From: RPQJ01 sp052035645
GTDB lineage: Bacteria; Pseudomonadota; Gammaproteobacteria; Steroidobacterales; Steroidobacteraceae
Direction: 5' to 3'
Assembly: GCA_052035645.1 (NCBI GenBank)
Contig: JBPOHK010000027.1
Location: 62,001 to 126,000 of the forward strand
Length of the DNA stretch: 64,000 nt
Below are positions 45,555-53,826 of this stretch, one piece after another. The position numbers were made by a program, and so were the translations under genes. Position 1 is the stretch's first letter, and each line of letters begins with the position of its first letter. The notes under the pieces were generated by a model, which ran no database searches, was not told the DNA's origin, and worked only from the letters and a program-made list of their open reading frames with translations.

Positions 45555-45569
45555 TCGACCATCGGTCAA
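45555..45569. promoter_or_regulatory. Candidate TetR operator between P1 peptidase and D-aminoacylase
   Basis: TCGACCATCGGTCAA, 11 of 12 defined positions. It lies between the two divergent genes, just after a plausible plus-strand promoter (TTGCAG at 45526, 16 bases, TAGTAT at 45548). On the minus strand its TTGACC half can act as a -35 (TACGCT 16 bases on). Confidence 0.65.
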
Positions 45570-45582
45570 ACCCGGAGGCGCC

Positions 45583-47304
45583 ATGCCGACCGCCCTGCCG
45601 TCGAACCCGCCCGGCCGCATCCTCCGCGCGCTCGTCGCCTGTAGCGTGCTGATCCCGGGGCTCGCGCCGGTCGAGGCCGCGCCAACGTACGACGTGCTGC
45701 TGCGCGGAGGCACGGTCGTGGATGGCACGGGGGCGGCACCCTTCGTCGCCGACGTGGCCGTCCGCGGCGAGCGCATCGTCCTGGTCGGCCGTGCGCCGGC
45801 GGACGCGACGGCACGCGTCGACCGGGACGTCACCGGCCTGGTGGTGACCCCGGGATTCATCGACGTGCACTCGCACGCGGACGGGGACGTCGGGTTCGCG
45901 GCGTTCCGCGCGACACCCGGCATGATCCGGCAGGGCGTGACCATGGCCGTGTTCGGGGTGGACGGCGAGTCCGACCCGCTGGCGGCCCGCGCATTCCGCG
46001 CCGGCGTGGCCCGCGACGGCATCGGCGTCAACTACATGCTGTACGCCGGCCACAACGGCATCCGCGCGGCCGTGATGGGCGACGCGGCCCGGCCGGCCAC
46101 GGCCGAGGAGACCGCGAAGATGTGCGAGCGAGTCCGCATCGGCATGGAGGACGGCGCCATCGGCCTGTCGACGGGCCTGATGTACCTGCCGGGCGGCCAC
46201 GCCACGACCGACGAGGTCGTGGCACTGGCGCGGGTCGCGGCGCAGTACGGGGGCCGGTACGACACGCACGACCGCGATCCGGCGGGCGACATGCTCGGCT
46301 CGCTGGCCGAGGGCTTCGAGATCGGGCGGCGCGCCGGCCTCGAGGCGCACATCGCCCACCTCAAGGCGGTCGGTCGGCGCAACTTCGGCCAGGTCGACGC
46401 GATCCTCGGGCTGTTCGACGCGGCCGCCCGGCACGGGCCCGTCAGCGCCGACGTGTACCCGTACGACGGCGCCGCGGCGCGACTCGCGATGGAGATCCTG
46501 GTGCCGCCGCTGGGCACGCCGGCCGCCGCCCTGGCACAGGCCCTCGAGAGTTCGGGCGTCACGCCGGAGCGACGCGTCGCCCTGCTGGCCGACCTGCAGC
46601 GCGAGTGGCGGGCGATCCTCGCTGCGCCCGAGTCGCGGCGCGCGGCCCGGCAGATCACCGAGTCCCCGCCGCCGCAGGTCTACAGCTGGGTGAAGGCCGT
46701 CGGCTACGAGTCGTTCCGCGTGGTCAGCAGCGCGCGCCCGGAGCGGGTCGGGCGGATGCTGGTCGACCTGGCGAGCGAGCACGGCCAGTCGCCCTTCGAC
46801 GCGCTCGCCGAGCTGGTCGAGTCGGAAGGCGCGACCGCGAAGCTCACGCTCGGTGCGGTCGACGAGATGGAGATGCGCCGCCTGCTCGCGCAGCCGTTCG
46901 CGATGGTGAGCAGCGACGGGCAGGAGGGCGGCGTCGAGGGCGGCCGCGGACACCCGCGCTACCGCGGGTCGTTCGCGCGCGTGCTCGCGCGCTACGTGCG
47001 CGAGAACCCGGTGCTCACCCTGCCGCAGGCGGTGCACAAGATGAGCGGGCAGTCGGCCCGCTACCTCGGCCTCGTCGATCGCGGCGTGGTCCGGGTCGGC
47101 GCATACGCGGATCTCGGCGTGTTCGACATGAACACGGTCGCCGACCGCTCAACCTGGGACCACCCCGAGCTGTACGCGGACGGGTTCCGGCACGTCTTCG
47201 TCAACGGCGCCGCGGCGATGCTCGACGGCGAGACGACCGCTGCCCTCGCGGGCCGGTACGTGCCGTATGCCGCGCAGAGCCCTGGCCCGGAGAAGGCGCG
47301 ATGA
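45583..47304 (+). CDS. N-acyl-D-amino-acid deacylase (D-aminoacylase) family amidohydrolase
   Basis: Zinc amidohydrolase of 573 residues, probably exported (ALVACSVLIPGLAPVEAA). Metal ligands begin at His96 and His98 in VHSHAD. GEDGAIGLSTGLMYLPG-like sequence, GGRYDTHDRD and HIAHLKAVGR match D-aminoacylases. These remove acyl groups from N-acyl-D-amino acids, or cleave dihydroorotase-like amides. The ATG at 45583 follows GGAGG. It overlaps the PhyH gene start by four bases (ATGA), so the two are translationally coupled. With the P1 peptidase and serine hydrolases it points to a D-residue-containing substrate. Confidence 0.9.
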   Translation: MPTALPSNPPGRILRALVACSVLIPGLAPVEAAPTYDVLLRGGTVVDGTGAAPFVADVAVRGERIVLVGRAPADATARVDRDVTGLVVTPGFIDVHSHADGDVGFAAFRATPGMIRQGVTMAVFGVDGESDPLAARAFRAGVARDGIGVNYMLYAGHNGIRAAVMGDAARPATAEETAKMCERVRIGMEDGAIGLSTGLMYLPGGHATTDEVVALARVAAQYGGRYDTHDRDPAGDMLGSLAEGFEIGRRAGLEAHIAHLKAVGRRNFGQVDAILGLFDAAARHGPVSADVYPYDGAAARLAMEILVPPLGTPAAALAQALESSGVTPERRVALLADLQREWRAILAAPESRRAARQITESPPPQVYSWVKAVGYESFRVVSSARPERVGRMLVDLASEHGQSPFDALAELVESEGATAKLTLGAVDEMEMRRLLAQPFAMVSSDGQEGGVEGGRGHPRYRGSFARVLARYVRENPVLTLPQAVHKMSGQSARYLGLVDRGVVRVGAYADLGVFDMNTVADRSTWDHPELYADGFRHVFVNGAAAMLDGETTAALAGRYVPYAAQSPGPEKAR

Positions 47305-48125
47305 ACGGGCTGCACCTGGAACCGCTGCGCGCGCTCGCCGAAGACGAGATCCGCACCTACGAGACCGACGGCGTGGTCCGCCTGTCCGGCCTGTTCGGTC
47401 CGGCCTGGATCGACCTGCTGCGGGAGGGCGTCGAGCAATGCATGGCGGCGCCGGGCCCGCACGCGGTGATCGGCAACCGGACGCTGCCCGGCTTCTTCTT
47501 CGGCGACCAGGACATGTGGTGGCGGCTCGACGGCTTCCGCCGGCTGGTGCTCGCCTCGCCGGCGCCGGCCGTCGCGGCGCAACTGATGCGCGCCACGCGC
47601 GTGAACTTCTTCTTCGACCAGGTGATCGTCAAGGAACCGGGCACCGAGCAGCGCACGCCGTGGCACCAGGACCAGCCGTACTGGGCCGTGTCCGGGCGCC
47701 AGGTCTGCGCGCTGTGGCTCGCGCTCGACGACGTCGCGGCCGACAGCAGCGTCGAGTTCGTGCTCGGCTCGCACCGGTGGGACGTCGAGTTCAATCCGCA
47801 GCATTTCGCGGACGGCAGCGGCTACGAGGGCACGGGCCTGCCGCCGCTCCCCGACATCGAGGGCCACCGCGACCAGTACCGGATCACGAGCTTCGACGTG
47901 CGGGCCGGGGACATCGTCGCCTTCAGCGCGATGACCGTGCACGGCGCGCCCGGCAACCGCTCGCTGGCCCGCCGGCGGCGCGCCGTCTCGACCCGCTGGT
48001 GCGGCGACGACGCGCGCTATCTGCAGCGCCCCGGCGAAGTCGCCGTGCCGTCGAAGGATCCCGGCCTGCGCAGCGGCGAACCGCTCGGCGGCCCGCTCTT
48101 TCCGCGGGTCTGGCCCCGGCCGTGA
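47301..48125 (+). CDS. Phytanoyl-CoA dioxygenase (PhyH) family protein
   Basis: Fe(II)/2-oxoglutarate-dependent dioxygenase of 274 residues. The iron-binding facial triad is His122 and Asp124 in WHQDQPYW plus His214 in TVHGAPGN. An Arg near 225-230 would bind 2-oxoglutarate. Bacterial PhyH proteins hydroxylate acyl-CoAs, amino acids and natural products. The ATG sits in ATGA with the D-aminoacylase stop. No signal peptide, hence cytoplasmic. A TetR gene follows after 101 bases on the same strand. Hydroxylating or cleaving a modified residue of the imported compound is a reasonable inference. Confidence 0.9.
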   Translation: MNGLHLEPLRALAEDEIRTYETDGVVRLSGLFGPAWIDLLREGVEQCMAAPGPHAVIGNRTLPGFFFGDQDMWWRLDGFRRLVLASPAPAVAAQLMRATRVNFFFDQVIVKEPGTEQRTPWHQDQPYWAVSGRQVCALWLALDDVAADSSVEFVLGSHRWDVEFNPQHFADGSGYEGTGLPPLPDIEGHRDQYRITSFDVRAGDIVAFSAMTVHGAPGNRSLARRRRAVSTRWCGDDARYLQRPGEVAVPSKDPGLRSGEPLGGPLFPRVWPRP

Positions 48126-48226
48126 ACGCCCGCACACGGGTCCGGCGGTCCGCTCCGCCGGCAAACCGCCCCTCAGGTAAACTGGCGAACCGGACACCCC
48201 CGTCGATTCCGCCGTACGAAGGTTCG

Positions 48227-48904
48227 ATGCCTACCCAGCCCCGCGGCCGCAAGAAGACCTCCAAGCCGACCGAGTCGCCGGTCCGCCGGCGGCGGCGGGA
48301 GAAGGAGAAGCCGTCGTTCATCGAGGAAGCCCGCCGCAAGCAGATCCTCGACGTCTCGCTCGAGCTGATCGCGGACAAGGGCTACGACCGCACCTCGCTC
48401 ACGGACATCGCCGAGGCGGTCGGCGTCAGCAAGGGCGTGATCTCCTACCACTTCGACGGCAAGAGCGACCTCGGCAAGCAGGTGCTGCGCCACTGGATGC
48501 GGCAGTACAACCGCTACGTGACCGACCGGCTGGCGAAGCACACCAGCCTGCGCGCGCAGCTGCTCGAGCTGCCGTCCGCGGCGATCGACTTCGCGATCGA
48601 GCGGCCGCGCGAGACGCAGATCTACGCGGACACCGTGGGCTGCTTCGGCACCAGCGAGGAGCGGCACGCCTTCCTCGCCTGGGCCGAGGACGGCATGCGC
48701 AGATACATCGTCGACCTGATCCGCCGGGCCCGCGCCGCCGGGGAGATCGGCAACGTGCCGGAGGGCACGCTCGCCGACCTCGTGCAGGGCATGACCGACG
48801 GCGTCACGGGCCTCTACAACAACAATCCGAAGGCCGTCGACATCAAGGCCTGCAAGGCGATGATGCGCCAGATGCTGGTGGCGGTGATCGGCGGGGGGCG
48901 CTGA
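48227..48904 (+). CDS. TetR/AcrR family regulator, probable owner of the TTGACC-N3-GGTCAA sites
   Basis: TetR-type repressor of 225 residues. A basic N-terminal extension (1-30, Lys/Arg-rich) precedes the three-helix DNA-binding domain, with the recognition helix in TSLTDIAEAVGVSKGVISYHF (about 57-76). The C-terminal ligand domain runs from ~95 to the end. The ATG at 48227 follows AAGG. It sits in the middle of the region that carries five copies of a TetR-sized palindrome and is the nearest regulator to most of them. The ligand is presumably the imported compound or an acyl-CoA product. No copy of the palindrome was seen at its own start. Confidence 0.9.
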   Translation: MPTQPRGRKKTSKPTESPVRRRRREKEKPSFIEEARRKQILDVSLELIADKGYDRTSLTDIAEAVGVSKGVISYHFDGKSDLGKQVLRHWMRQYNRYVTDRLAKHTSLRAQLLELPSAAIDFAIERPRETQIYADTVGCFGTSEERHAFLAWAEDGMRRYIVDLIRRARAAGEIGNVPEGTLADLVQGMTDGVTGLYNNNPKAVDIKACKAMMRQMLVAVIGGGR

Positions 48905-48939
48905 GCCCGCCACCGCCGCCGTGCGGCCCCGCGGCCGCG

Positions 48940-51102
48940 CTAGAACTGGTAACCGAGTTCGATGCCGTAGGTGCGCGGCGCCCCGAGCTGCTGCGTGTAC
49001 TGCCCCGGGACGATGACGCCCACGATGCGTGACATCGCATAGGTCTCGTCGGCGAGGTTGCGGCCCCACACCGCCACGGACCAGCCTGCCTTCGCGGACA
49101 GCTCCACGCGCGCGTCGAGCGTCGTGTAGTCGTCCTGCGTGGCGAGCGGGTCGTTGGACGGATCGAAGTACACGTGGTCGCGCCAGTTGCCCTCGACGCG
49201 GGCCTGCAGCGTGAGGCTGTCGCCGAGCGGCGCGGCGTAGCTGGCCGCGGCATGCAGCGAGTTCTTCGCCGCGTAGGGCAGCACGTTGCCGGAGTAGTCG
49301 TCGCCGTTCACCGTCGCGTTCTCGAACGAGTCGAAGCTGGCGTCGGTGTACCCGTAGGAGGCGCTCAGCAGCAGCCCCTCGGTCGCCTGCCACTCGAATT
49401 CCACCTCGGCGCCCTGGCTCTCGGCCGACGCCGCGTTCGAGGTCTGGTAGCGCGGGACGCCGCCGACGAGCACCAGCTGGTTCACCTGCAGGTCCTTGTA
49501 GTCGAGCGAGAACAGCGCCACGTTCAGGCGCGCCGTCCCGTCGAGCAGCGTGGACTTCACGCCCAGCTCGTAGCTGTCGACCTTCTCCGGGTCGTAACGC
49601 GCATCGTCGGTCGGCGAGATCGAGAACACGTTGAAGCCGCCGGCCTTGAAGCCGCGCGCGTACGACAGGTAGGCGAGCACGTTCGCGGTCGGCGTCCAGT
49701 TGACGCTGAGCGACGGCGAGGTCTCGGAGTCGGAGCGCGACAGCCTGCTCTGCGGGTAGGTCGGCAGCAGCAGCTCGAACGGGTCGCCCACGGTCGAGTG
49801 GGTCACGTCCTTGTCGTCGCTCGAGTAGCGCAGGCCGAAGGTCGTGCTCCAGGCGTCCGAAAACCGGTAGTTGCCCTGGGCATAGGCCGCCCAGCTCGTC
49901 GATTCGACCTTGCCGTAGATGATGCCCTCGACCTCGTCCGGGTAGACGCCGAGGTCCGGGCCCACGATCGCCGTGGACGTGGTGTCGAGCTTCTGGTCCT
50001 CGAAGTAGAGCCCCGCGACGTAGTCGAAGCCGCCCATCTGGCGCGAGACGAGGCGCAGTTCCTGGGAGAACTGGTCGTAGTCCTCCTCGATGCCGGAACT
50101 CAGCATGTTGAGCACCGAGAAGTCGTTGTCGTTCATGTTCTGCCACTCGAAGTGGCCGAAGGCGGTCAGCGAGGTGATCCGGCCGAGCGCGGTGTCCCAG
50201 TCGACCTGCAGCGACACGTCGGACTGGTCGCGGTCGCTCTTTGGGTCGCGGTCGTTGGCGATGCGGCGGTCGTCCGGGTCGGCGTCGGCCAGCGGCGTGC
50301 CGTCGAAGACGCCGTTGAGATACACCTCCGAGGCCGCCGAGACCGTGCGGTCGCGGGCGGTGTCCGCGCGCAGCGTGAAGTTCAGCTGCTCCGTCGCGGC
50401 GAACGTCACCACCAGCCGGCCGGCCAGCGCGTCCGCGTCGTCGACCTCGGAACCGGTCGCGAGGTTCTTCATGTAGCCGTCGTGCTTCTGGTAGCTGCCC
50501 GAGACGCGCGCCGCGAGCCGCTCGCTGCCGAGCGGGCCGGACAGGGCCGCGTAGCCGAGCTGCTGGTTGAAGTTGCCGACGCCGAGCCGCACCTCGCCCG
50601 CAGGCTCGGCCGTCGGCAGCCGGGTGATGAAGTTGATCGCGCCGGCGATGGTGTTCTTGCCGTACAGCGCGCCCTGCGGGCCGCGCAGGAACTCGACGCG
50701 CTCGAGGTCGTACAGCGAGGAGTTGAGCGTGGTGGGCCGCCCCTGGTACACGCCGTCCACGAACACGCCGACCGCCGGGTCGACGCCGGGGTTGTTCGGG
50801 TTGGACGAGATGCCGCGCACGGACACGACCGTGGAGCGCAGCCCGGCGCTGGTGTCGATGAACAGGTTCGGCACGGAGTTGGCGAGGTTGTCGACGCGCA
50901 CGATGCCGGCGGCATCGAGGGCGTCCGCGCCGATGGCGCTCACCGCGGCCGGCACGGACTGCAGGTCCGACTCGCGCCGCTGCGCGGTGACGATGATTTC
51001 CTCGAGTTCGGCCCGGCCGGACTCGGCCCGGGCGACGGCCGGGAGGCCCGCGGCGCAGGCCAGCACCGCGACGACGACGTTGCGCAGGATCTCGCTCGAC
51101 AT
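48940..51102 (-). CDS. TonB-dependent outer-membrane receptor
   Basis: Outer-membrane beta-barrel importer of 720 residues, signal peptide to about VARAES. A TonB box-like stretch, LEEIIVTAQRRESDLQ, precedes the plug (about 45-160; VRGISSNPNNPGVDPAVGVFVDGVY, FLRGPQGALYGKNTIAGAIN) and a 22-strand barrel ending in an aromatic residue (GYQF). It belongs to the large family with GxxGxxxGKNT plugs that import siderophores or organic substrates in oligotrophic Proteobacteria. Its promoter carries a perfect copy of the TetR palindrome as its -35 box. It ends the long minus-strand run and converges on the TetR gene. Confidence 0.95.
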   Translation of the reverse strand: MSSEILRNVVVAVLACAAGLPAVARAESGRAELEEIIVTAQRRESDLQSVPAAVSAIGADALDAAGIVRVDNLANSVPNLFIDTSAGLRSTVVSVRGISSNPNNPGVDPAVGVFVDGVYQGRPTTLNSSLYDLERVEFLRGPQGALYGKNTIAGAINFITRLPTAEPAGEVRLGVGNFNQQLGYAALSGPLGSERLAARVSGSYQKHDGYMKNLATGSEVDDADALAGRLVVTFAATEQLNFTLRADTARDRTVSAASEVYLNGVFDGTPLADADPDDRRIANDRDPKSDRDQSDVSLQVDWDTALGRITSLTAFGHFEWQNMNDNDFSVLNMLSSGIEEDYDQFSQELRLVSRQMGGFDYVAGLYFEDQKLDTTSTAIVGPDLGVYPDEVEGIIYGKVESTSWAAYAQGNYRFSDAWSTTFGLRYSSDDKDVTHSTVGDPFELLLPTYPQSRLSRSDSETSPSLSVNWTPTANVLAYLSYARGFKAGGFNVFSISPTDDARYDPEKVDSYELGVKSTLLDGTARLNVALFSLDYKDLQVNQLVLVGGVPRYQTSNAASAESQGAEVEFEWQATEGLLLSASYGYTDASFDSFENATVNGDDYSGNVLPYAAKNSLHAAASYAAPLGDSLTLQARVEGNWRDHVYFDPSNDPLATQDDYTTLDARVELSAKAGWSVAVWGRNLADETYAMSRIVGVIVPGQYTQQLGAPRTYGIELGYQF

Positions 51103-51167
51103 GGTCAGGTTCCCCCCCCGCCCGGAAGATGACTTCGGCGCCGCCGGGCGCCGGCTGCGTGATGCCG

Positions 51168-51196
51168 GTTATAGCGAAGCTTTGACCATTGGTCAA
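51168..51196 (-). promoter_or_regulatory. Sigma-70 promoter of the TonB receptor gene with -35 inside the operator
   Basis: Minus strand TTGACC (51196-51191), 17 bases, TATAAC (51173-51168), about 66 bases before the ATG at 51102. The -35 is one half of the perfect palindrome, so repressor binding would block polymerase directly. Confidence 0.7.
51182..51196. promoter_or_regulatory. Perfect TetR operator upstream of TonB receptor gene
   Basis: TTGACCATTGGTCAA, all 12 defined positions. The symmetry extends to TTTGACCATTGGTCAAA at 51181-51197. Best of the five copies. Confidence 0.75.
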
Positions 51197-51210
51197 AAAC
51201 TTATTAGGCG

Positions 51211-52323
51211 CTATAGAAATCTATCCGCCGTTACGGCCGGGGCCGGCAGGGCCGGGAACTCGCAGTCCTCGCCGAGGACGCGCGCAGCAACCCAGCGCGA
51301 GGCCGACGCGGCCGTCTGGATGCCGTAGCCGCCGAGGCCTGCGAGCCAGTGCAGCCCGCGGGCGCGCGGGTCCGGCCCGAGCACCGGACTGCCGTCCCGG
51401 AAGAAGCTCCGCAGTCCGGCCCAGGTGCCGCTGACTCGCGCCACCACGACGTCCGTCGCCGCCTCGAAGCGCTCGATGCCGACCGCGACGTCGACGTCGT
51501 CGGGCCAGGCGTCGCCGGGCGGCACCGGCGTCGCGTCCGCCGGCGACACGAGCACGCGCCCGTTCTCGCCCTTGAAGTACCAGCGCTCCTCGACGTCGAC
51601 GGTCATCGGCCACTGGCTCGCGTCGACCGGCGGCGAGAGCGGCACGACGGCGATCGTGCGGCGCTTGGGCACCAGGCCGAGCGGCGCGAGGCCGGCGAGT
51701 CCGGCCACGTGGTCGGCCCAGGCACCGGCCGCGTTGACGACGTGAGGGGCCCGCCAGAGGCTGTCCGGCGTCCGCACGACCCAGCGGTGGTCGCGGAACT
51801 CGAGCTGGCGCACCGACTGGCTGCAGCGTACCTCGCCGCCCCGCTCGCGCAGCCCGCGCAGCCAGCCGGCGTGCAACGCCGCGACGTCGAGGTCGGCCGC
51901 GCTCGGATCCCAGACGCACTTCGAGTAGCGGCCGGCGCGCAGGATCGGCGAGCGCTCGCGGGCGAACTCGCCGCTGCGGATCTCGGCCCGCGGCGCGAGC
52001 GGGGAGATGTCGGCGTGGAAGGCGTGCAGCCGGGCTTCCTGCTCCGGCGTGGCCACGTACATCACGCCCCGCGGCGTCAGCAGCGGCCGCTCGACGCCGG
52101 GCAGCCCGCTCGCCTGCAGGAAGTCGAGGCTCGCGGCCGTCAGTGCGCGGATCGTCGCGTTGCCGTAGGCCCGGTCGTACATCGCAGCCGAGCGTCCGGT
52201 CGAGTGATACCCGGGCTGCGATTCCCCCTCCAGCAGGACGACGCGACCGTGGGGCGCCAGCTGCCAGCCCACGGCGGCGCCGGCGATGCCGCCGCCGATG
52301 ACGATGAAGTCGGCGTCGGTCAC
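51211..52323 (-). CDS. FAD-dependent amino-acid oxidase/dehydrogenase (DAO family)
   Basis: Flavoenzyme of 370 residues. FIVIGGGIAGAAVGWQL at 6-22 is the dinucleotide-binding motif, and YHSTGRSAAMYDRAYG is the second flavin-contact region. A substrate domain (about 90-310) and a C-terminal GLGGYGIQTAASAS flavin motif follow. The family covers D-amino-acid dehydrogenases, sarcosine oxidase and glycine oxidase. It lies 22 bases after the S41 peptidase gene on the same strand and 108 bases before the TonB receptor. D-amino-acid oxidation would fit the D-aminoacylase and P1 peptidase nearby, but substrate choice is inferred. Confidence 0.88.
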   Translation of the reverse strand: MTDADFIVIGGGIAGAAVGWQLAPHGRVVLLEGESQPGYHSTGRSAAMYDRAYGNATIRALTAASLDFLQASGLPGVERPLLTPRGVMYVATPEQEARLHAFHADISPLAPRAEIRSGEFARERSPILRAGRYSKCVWDPSAADLDVAALHAGWLRGLRERGGEVRCSQSVRQLEFRDHRWVVRTPDSLWRAPHVVNAAGAWADHVAGLAGLAPLGLVPKRRTIAVVPLSPPVDASQWPMTVDVEERWYFKGENGRVLVSPADATPVPPGDAWPDDVDVAVGIERFEAATDVVVARVSGTWAGLRSFFRDGSPVLGPDPRARGLHWLAGLGGYGIQTAASASRWVAARVLGEDCEFPALPAPAVTADRFL

Positions 52324-52345
52324 GCCCGTGCGCGCGGATCGCGGC

Positions 52346-53758
52346 TCACGGCGCGGCCAGCACGTAGTCGAGCGCGCGATCGCGCCCGGCCGCGATGTCC
52401 GCCCCGGTCACCGGCAGCGGGACGTCCGGATCGATGCTCCGGTCGTCGCCGGCCGCGGTATCGACGCGGTGCAGGCGCGCCATGGTCAGGTTCAGGAAGT
52501 ACGGCAGGCCTGGCAGCGCCACGTGGAACTCCGTGCCGTTGAATGTGGCCGAATTGCCCGGCGCCTCGCCGACCAGGCGACCGAGGCGATTGTCGCGCAC
52601 GAGCACCGCGAACAGCGTGCCGCTGCTGAAGGTCCCGGCGTCCGTCAGCAGGTACAGGTCGGGCTTGCGGCCGAGCGTGTGCTTCAGCGGATGCGCGGTG
52701 ACCCGGTCGCGCAGCTGCGCGAGCACCAGCGGCGGCGGCAGCACGTACGTCTTCGCGTCCGGCGGGATCGTCGGCACGCCGACCTGCTCCAGCACCGGGT
52801 TGAGCGCCTCCGGCATGAGCGGCGGGATGCCCTCGGCCAGCGCGGGCGACGGTCGCGGTTCGACGGCGAACGCCTGGTAGCCTTCGAAGCCCATGGCGTC
52901 GAGCATCGCGACGGCGACGCTCGAATCCCCGCCGGGATTGCCCCGCACGTCGATCGCCACCTTGGTGACACCCGCCTTCGAGGCTGCCTCGAGGAACGCG
53001 TCGAGCTGCCGGCTCAGCTCTTCGTCGTAGTCGAAGCGGTCGAACCAGAACCAGCCCGTGCGCTGCGGGGCGAAGATGCGATAGCCCACCCAGGGCGGCG
53101 CGGGTGCCTGCGCGGCCGGACGCACCAGGCGCAGGCGGGCGCGAGCCTGTTTGCCGTCCGGGCGCAGCACGGCGACCTCGACGGTCGCATCCGGGCGCAG
53201 GACGCCGAGGGTCTCGAGCGTGTCGGCGCGCCCGAGCCGCCGCACGCCGTTCGCGCGCACCCACTGCGGCACCTCGTGCGGCACGAGGCGCGCCAGGGCC
53301 GACTCGAGATCGGCGACGTCGAGGCCCCCGAGCCGCAGCACCTTCGAACCCGCCGGCAGTTCGGGGGTGCCGTCGCGCAGCCACAGGCCCGCGCCCGACC
53401 ACTCGAATTCCACCGGCAGGCGGGCGCAGCCCCGGGCCGCGTCGTCGTTCATGCGTACTTCCAGATGCCCGTCGCGCAGCGGCACGAGCGCACGATTGAT
53501 CGCATCGATGAGTTCCCGCTCGGTCGTGCCGCCGCGGACACCCTGGCGCGCGTCGGCGAGCGCCGCGCGCGTCGTGGCATCCAGGCCCTGCGCCGACCCC
53601 ACGTGGGAGTCCACCAGGCTCCGTTCGACGAGGTCGATCGCTGCCTGCGCGGCAGCGGCCGTGACGGCGCCGTCGCCACAGCCGGGCTCGCCCGCGACGG
53701 CGAGGCCGCAGGTGCCGGCCAGCAACGCGGCCAGGCAGCGCGAGACGAGGCTAGGCAT
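52346..53758 (-). CDS. Exported S41 family (C-terminal-processing-like) peptidase
   Basis: Secreted serine peptidase of 470 residues, signal peptide ending near GLAVAGE. An N-terminal helical region and a PDZ-like stretch (GSKVLRLGGLDVADLESAL, about 135-155) precede the S41 fold with VAIDVRGNPGGDSS (~270-283). The probable nucleophile lies in TDAGTFSSGTLFA. The protease core resembles tricorn-core/CtpA-type enzymes. The ATG at 53758 follows AAGGAG. A TetR operator lies 50 bases upstream, so it and the flavoenzyme after it probably form a separately regulated unit within the long minus-strand run. Confidence 0.87.
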   Translation of the reverse strand: MPSLVSRCLAALLAGTCGLAVAGEPGCGDGAVTAAAAQAAIDLVERSLVDSHVGSAQGLDATTRAALADARQGVRGGTTERELIDAINRALVPLRDGHLEVRMNDDAARGCARLPVEFEWSGAGLWLRDGTPELPAGSKVLRLGGLDVADLESALARLVPHEVPQWVRANGVRRLGRADTLETLGVLRPDATVEVAVLRPDGKQARARLRLVRPAAQAPAPPWVGYRIFAPQRTGWFWFDRFDYDEELSRQLDAFLEAASKAGVTKVAIDVRGNPGGDSSVAVAMLDAMGFEGYQAFAVEPRPSPALAEGIPPLMPEALNPVLEQVGVPTIPPDAKTYVLPPPLVLAQLRDRVTAHPLKHTLGRKPDLYLLTDAGTFSSGTLFAVLVRDNRLGRLVGEAPGNSATFNGTEFHVALPGLPYFLNLTMARLHRVDTAAGDDRSIDPDVPLPVTGADIAAGRDRALDYVLAAP

Positions 53759-53807
53759 GAGGTGCTCCTTGCGGGCGTGAAGCGAGGCCGGCAGCGTAAC
53801 GGCAGGA

Positions 53808-53822
53808 CTGACCACTGGTCAA
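53808..53822. promoter_or_regulatory. Candidate TetR operator upstream of S41 peptidase gene
   Basis: CTGACCACTGGTCAA, 11 of 12 defined positions. On the minus strand TTGACC (53822-53817) can serve as -35 with a weak -10 (TACGCT, 18 bases on). It starts five bases past the stop codon of the oxoamine synthase gene. Confidence 0.65.
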
Positions 53823-53826
53823 TTTT

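Noticed and set aside
42918..47304. Microcystin-degradation (mlr) cluster
   Set aside because: The serine hydrolase fold is shared with MlrB, but no MlrA-like membrane protease or MlrC-like metallopeptidase is present.
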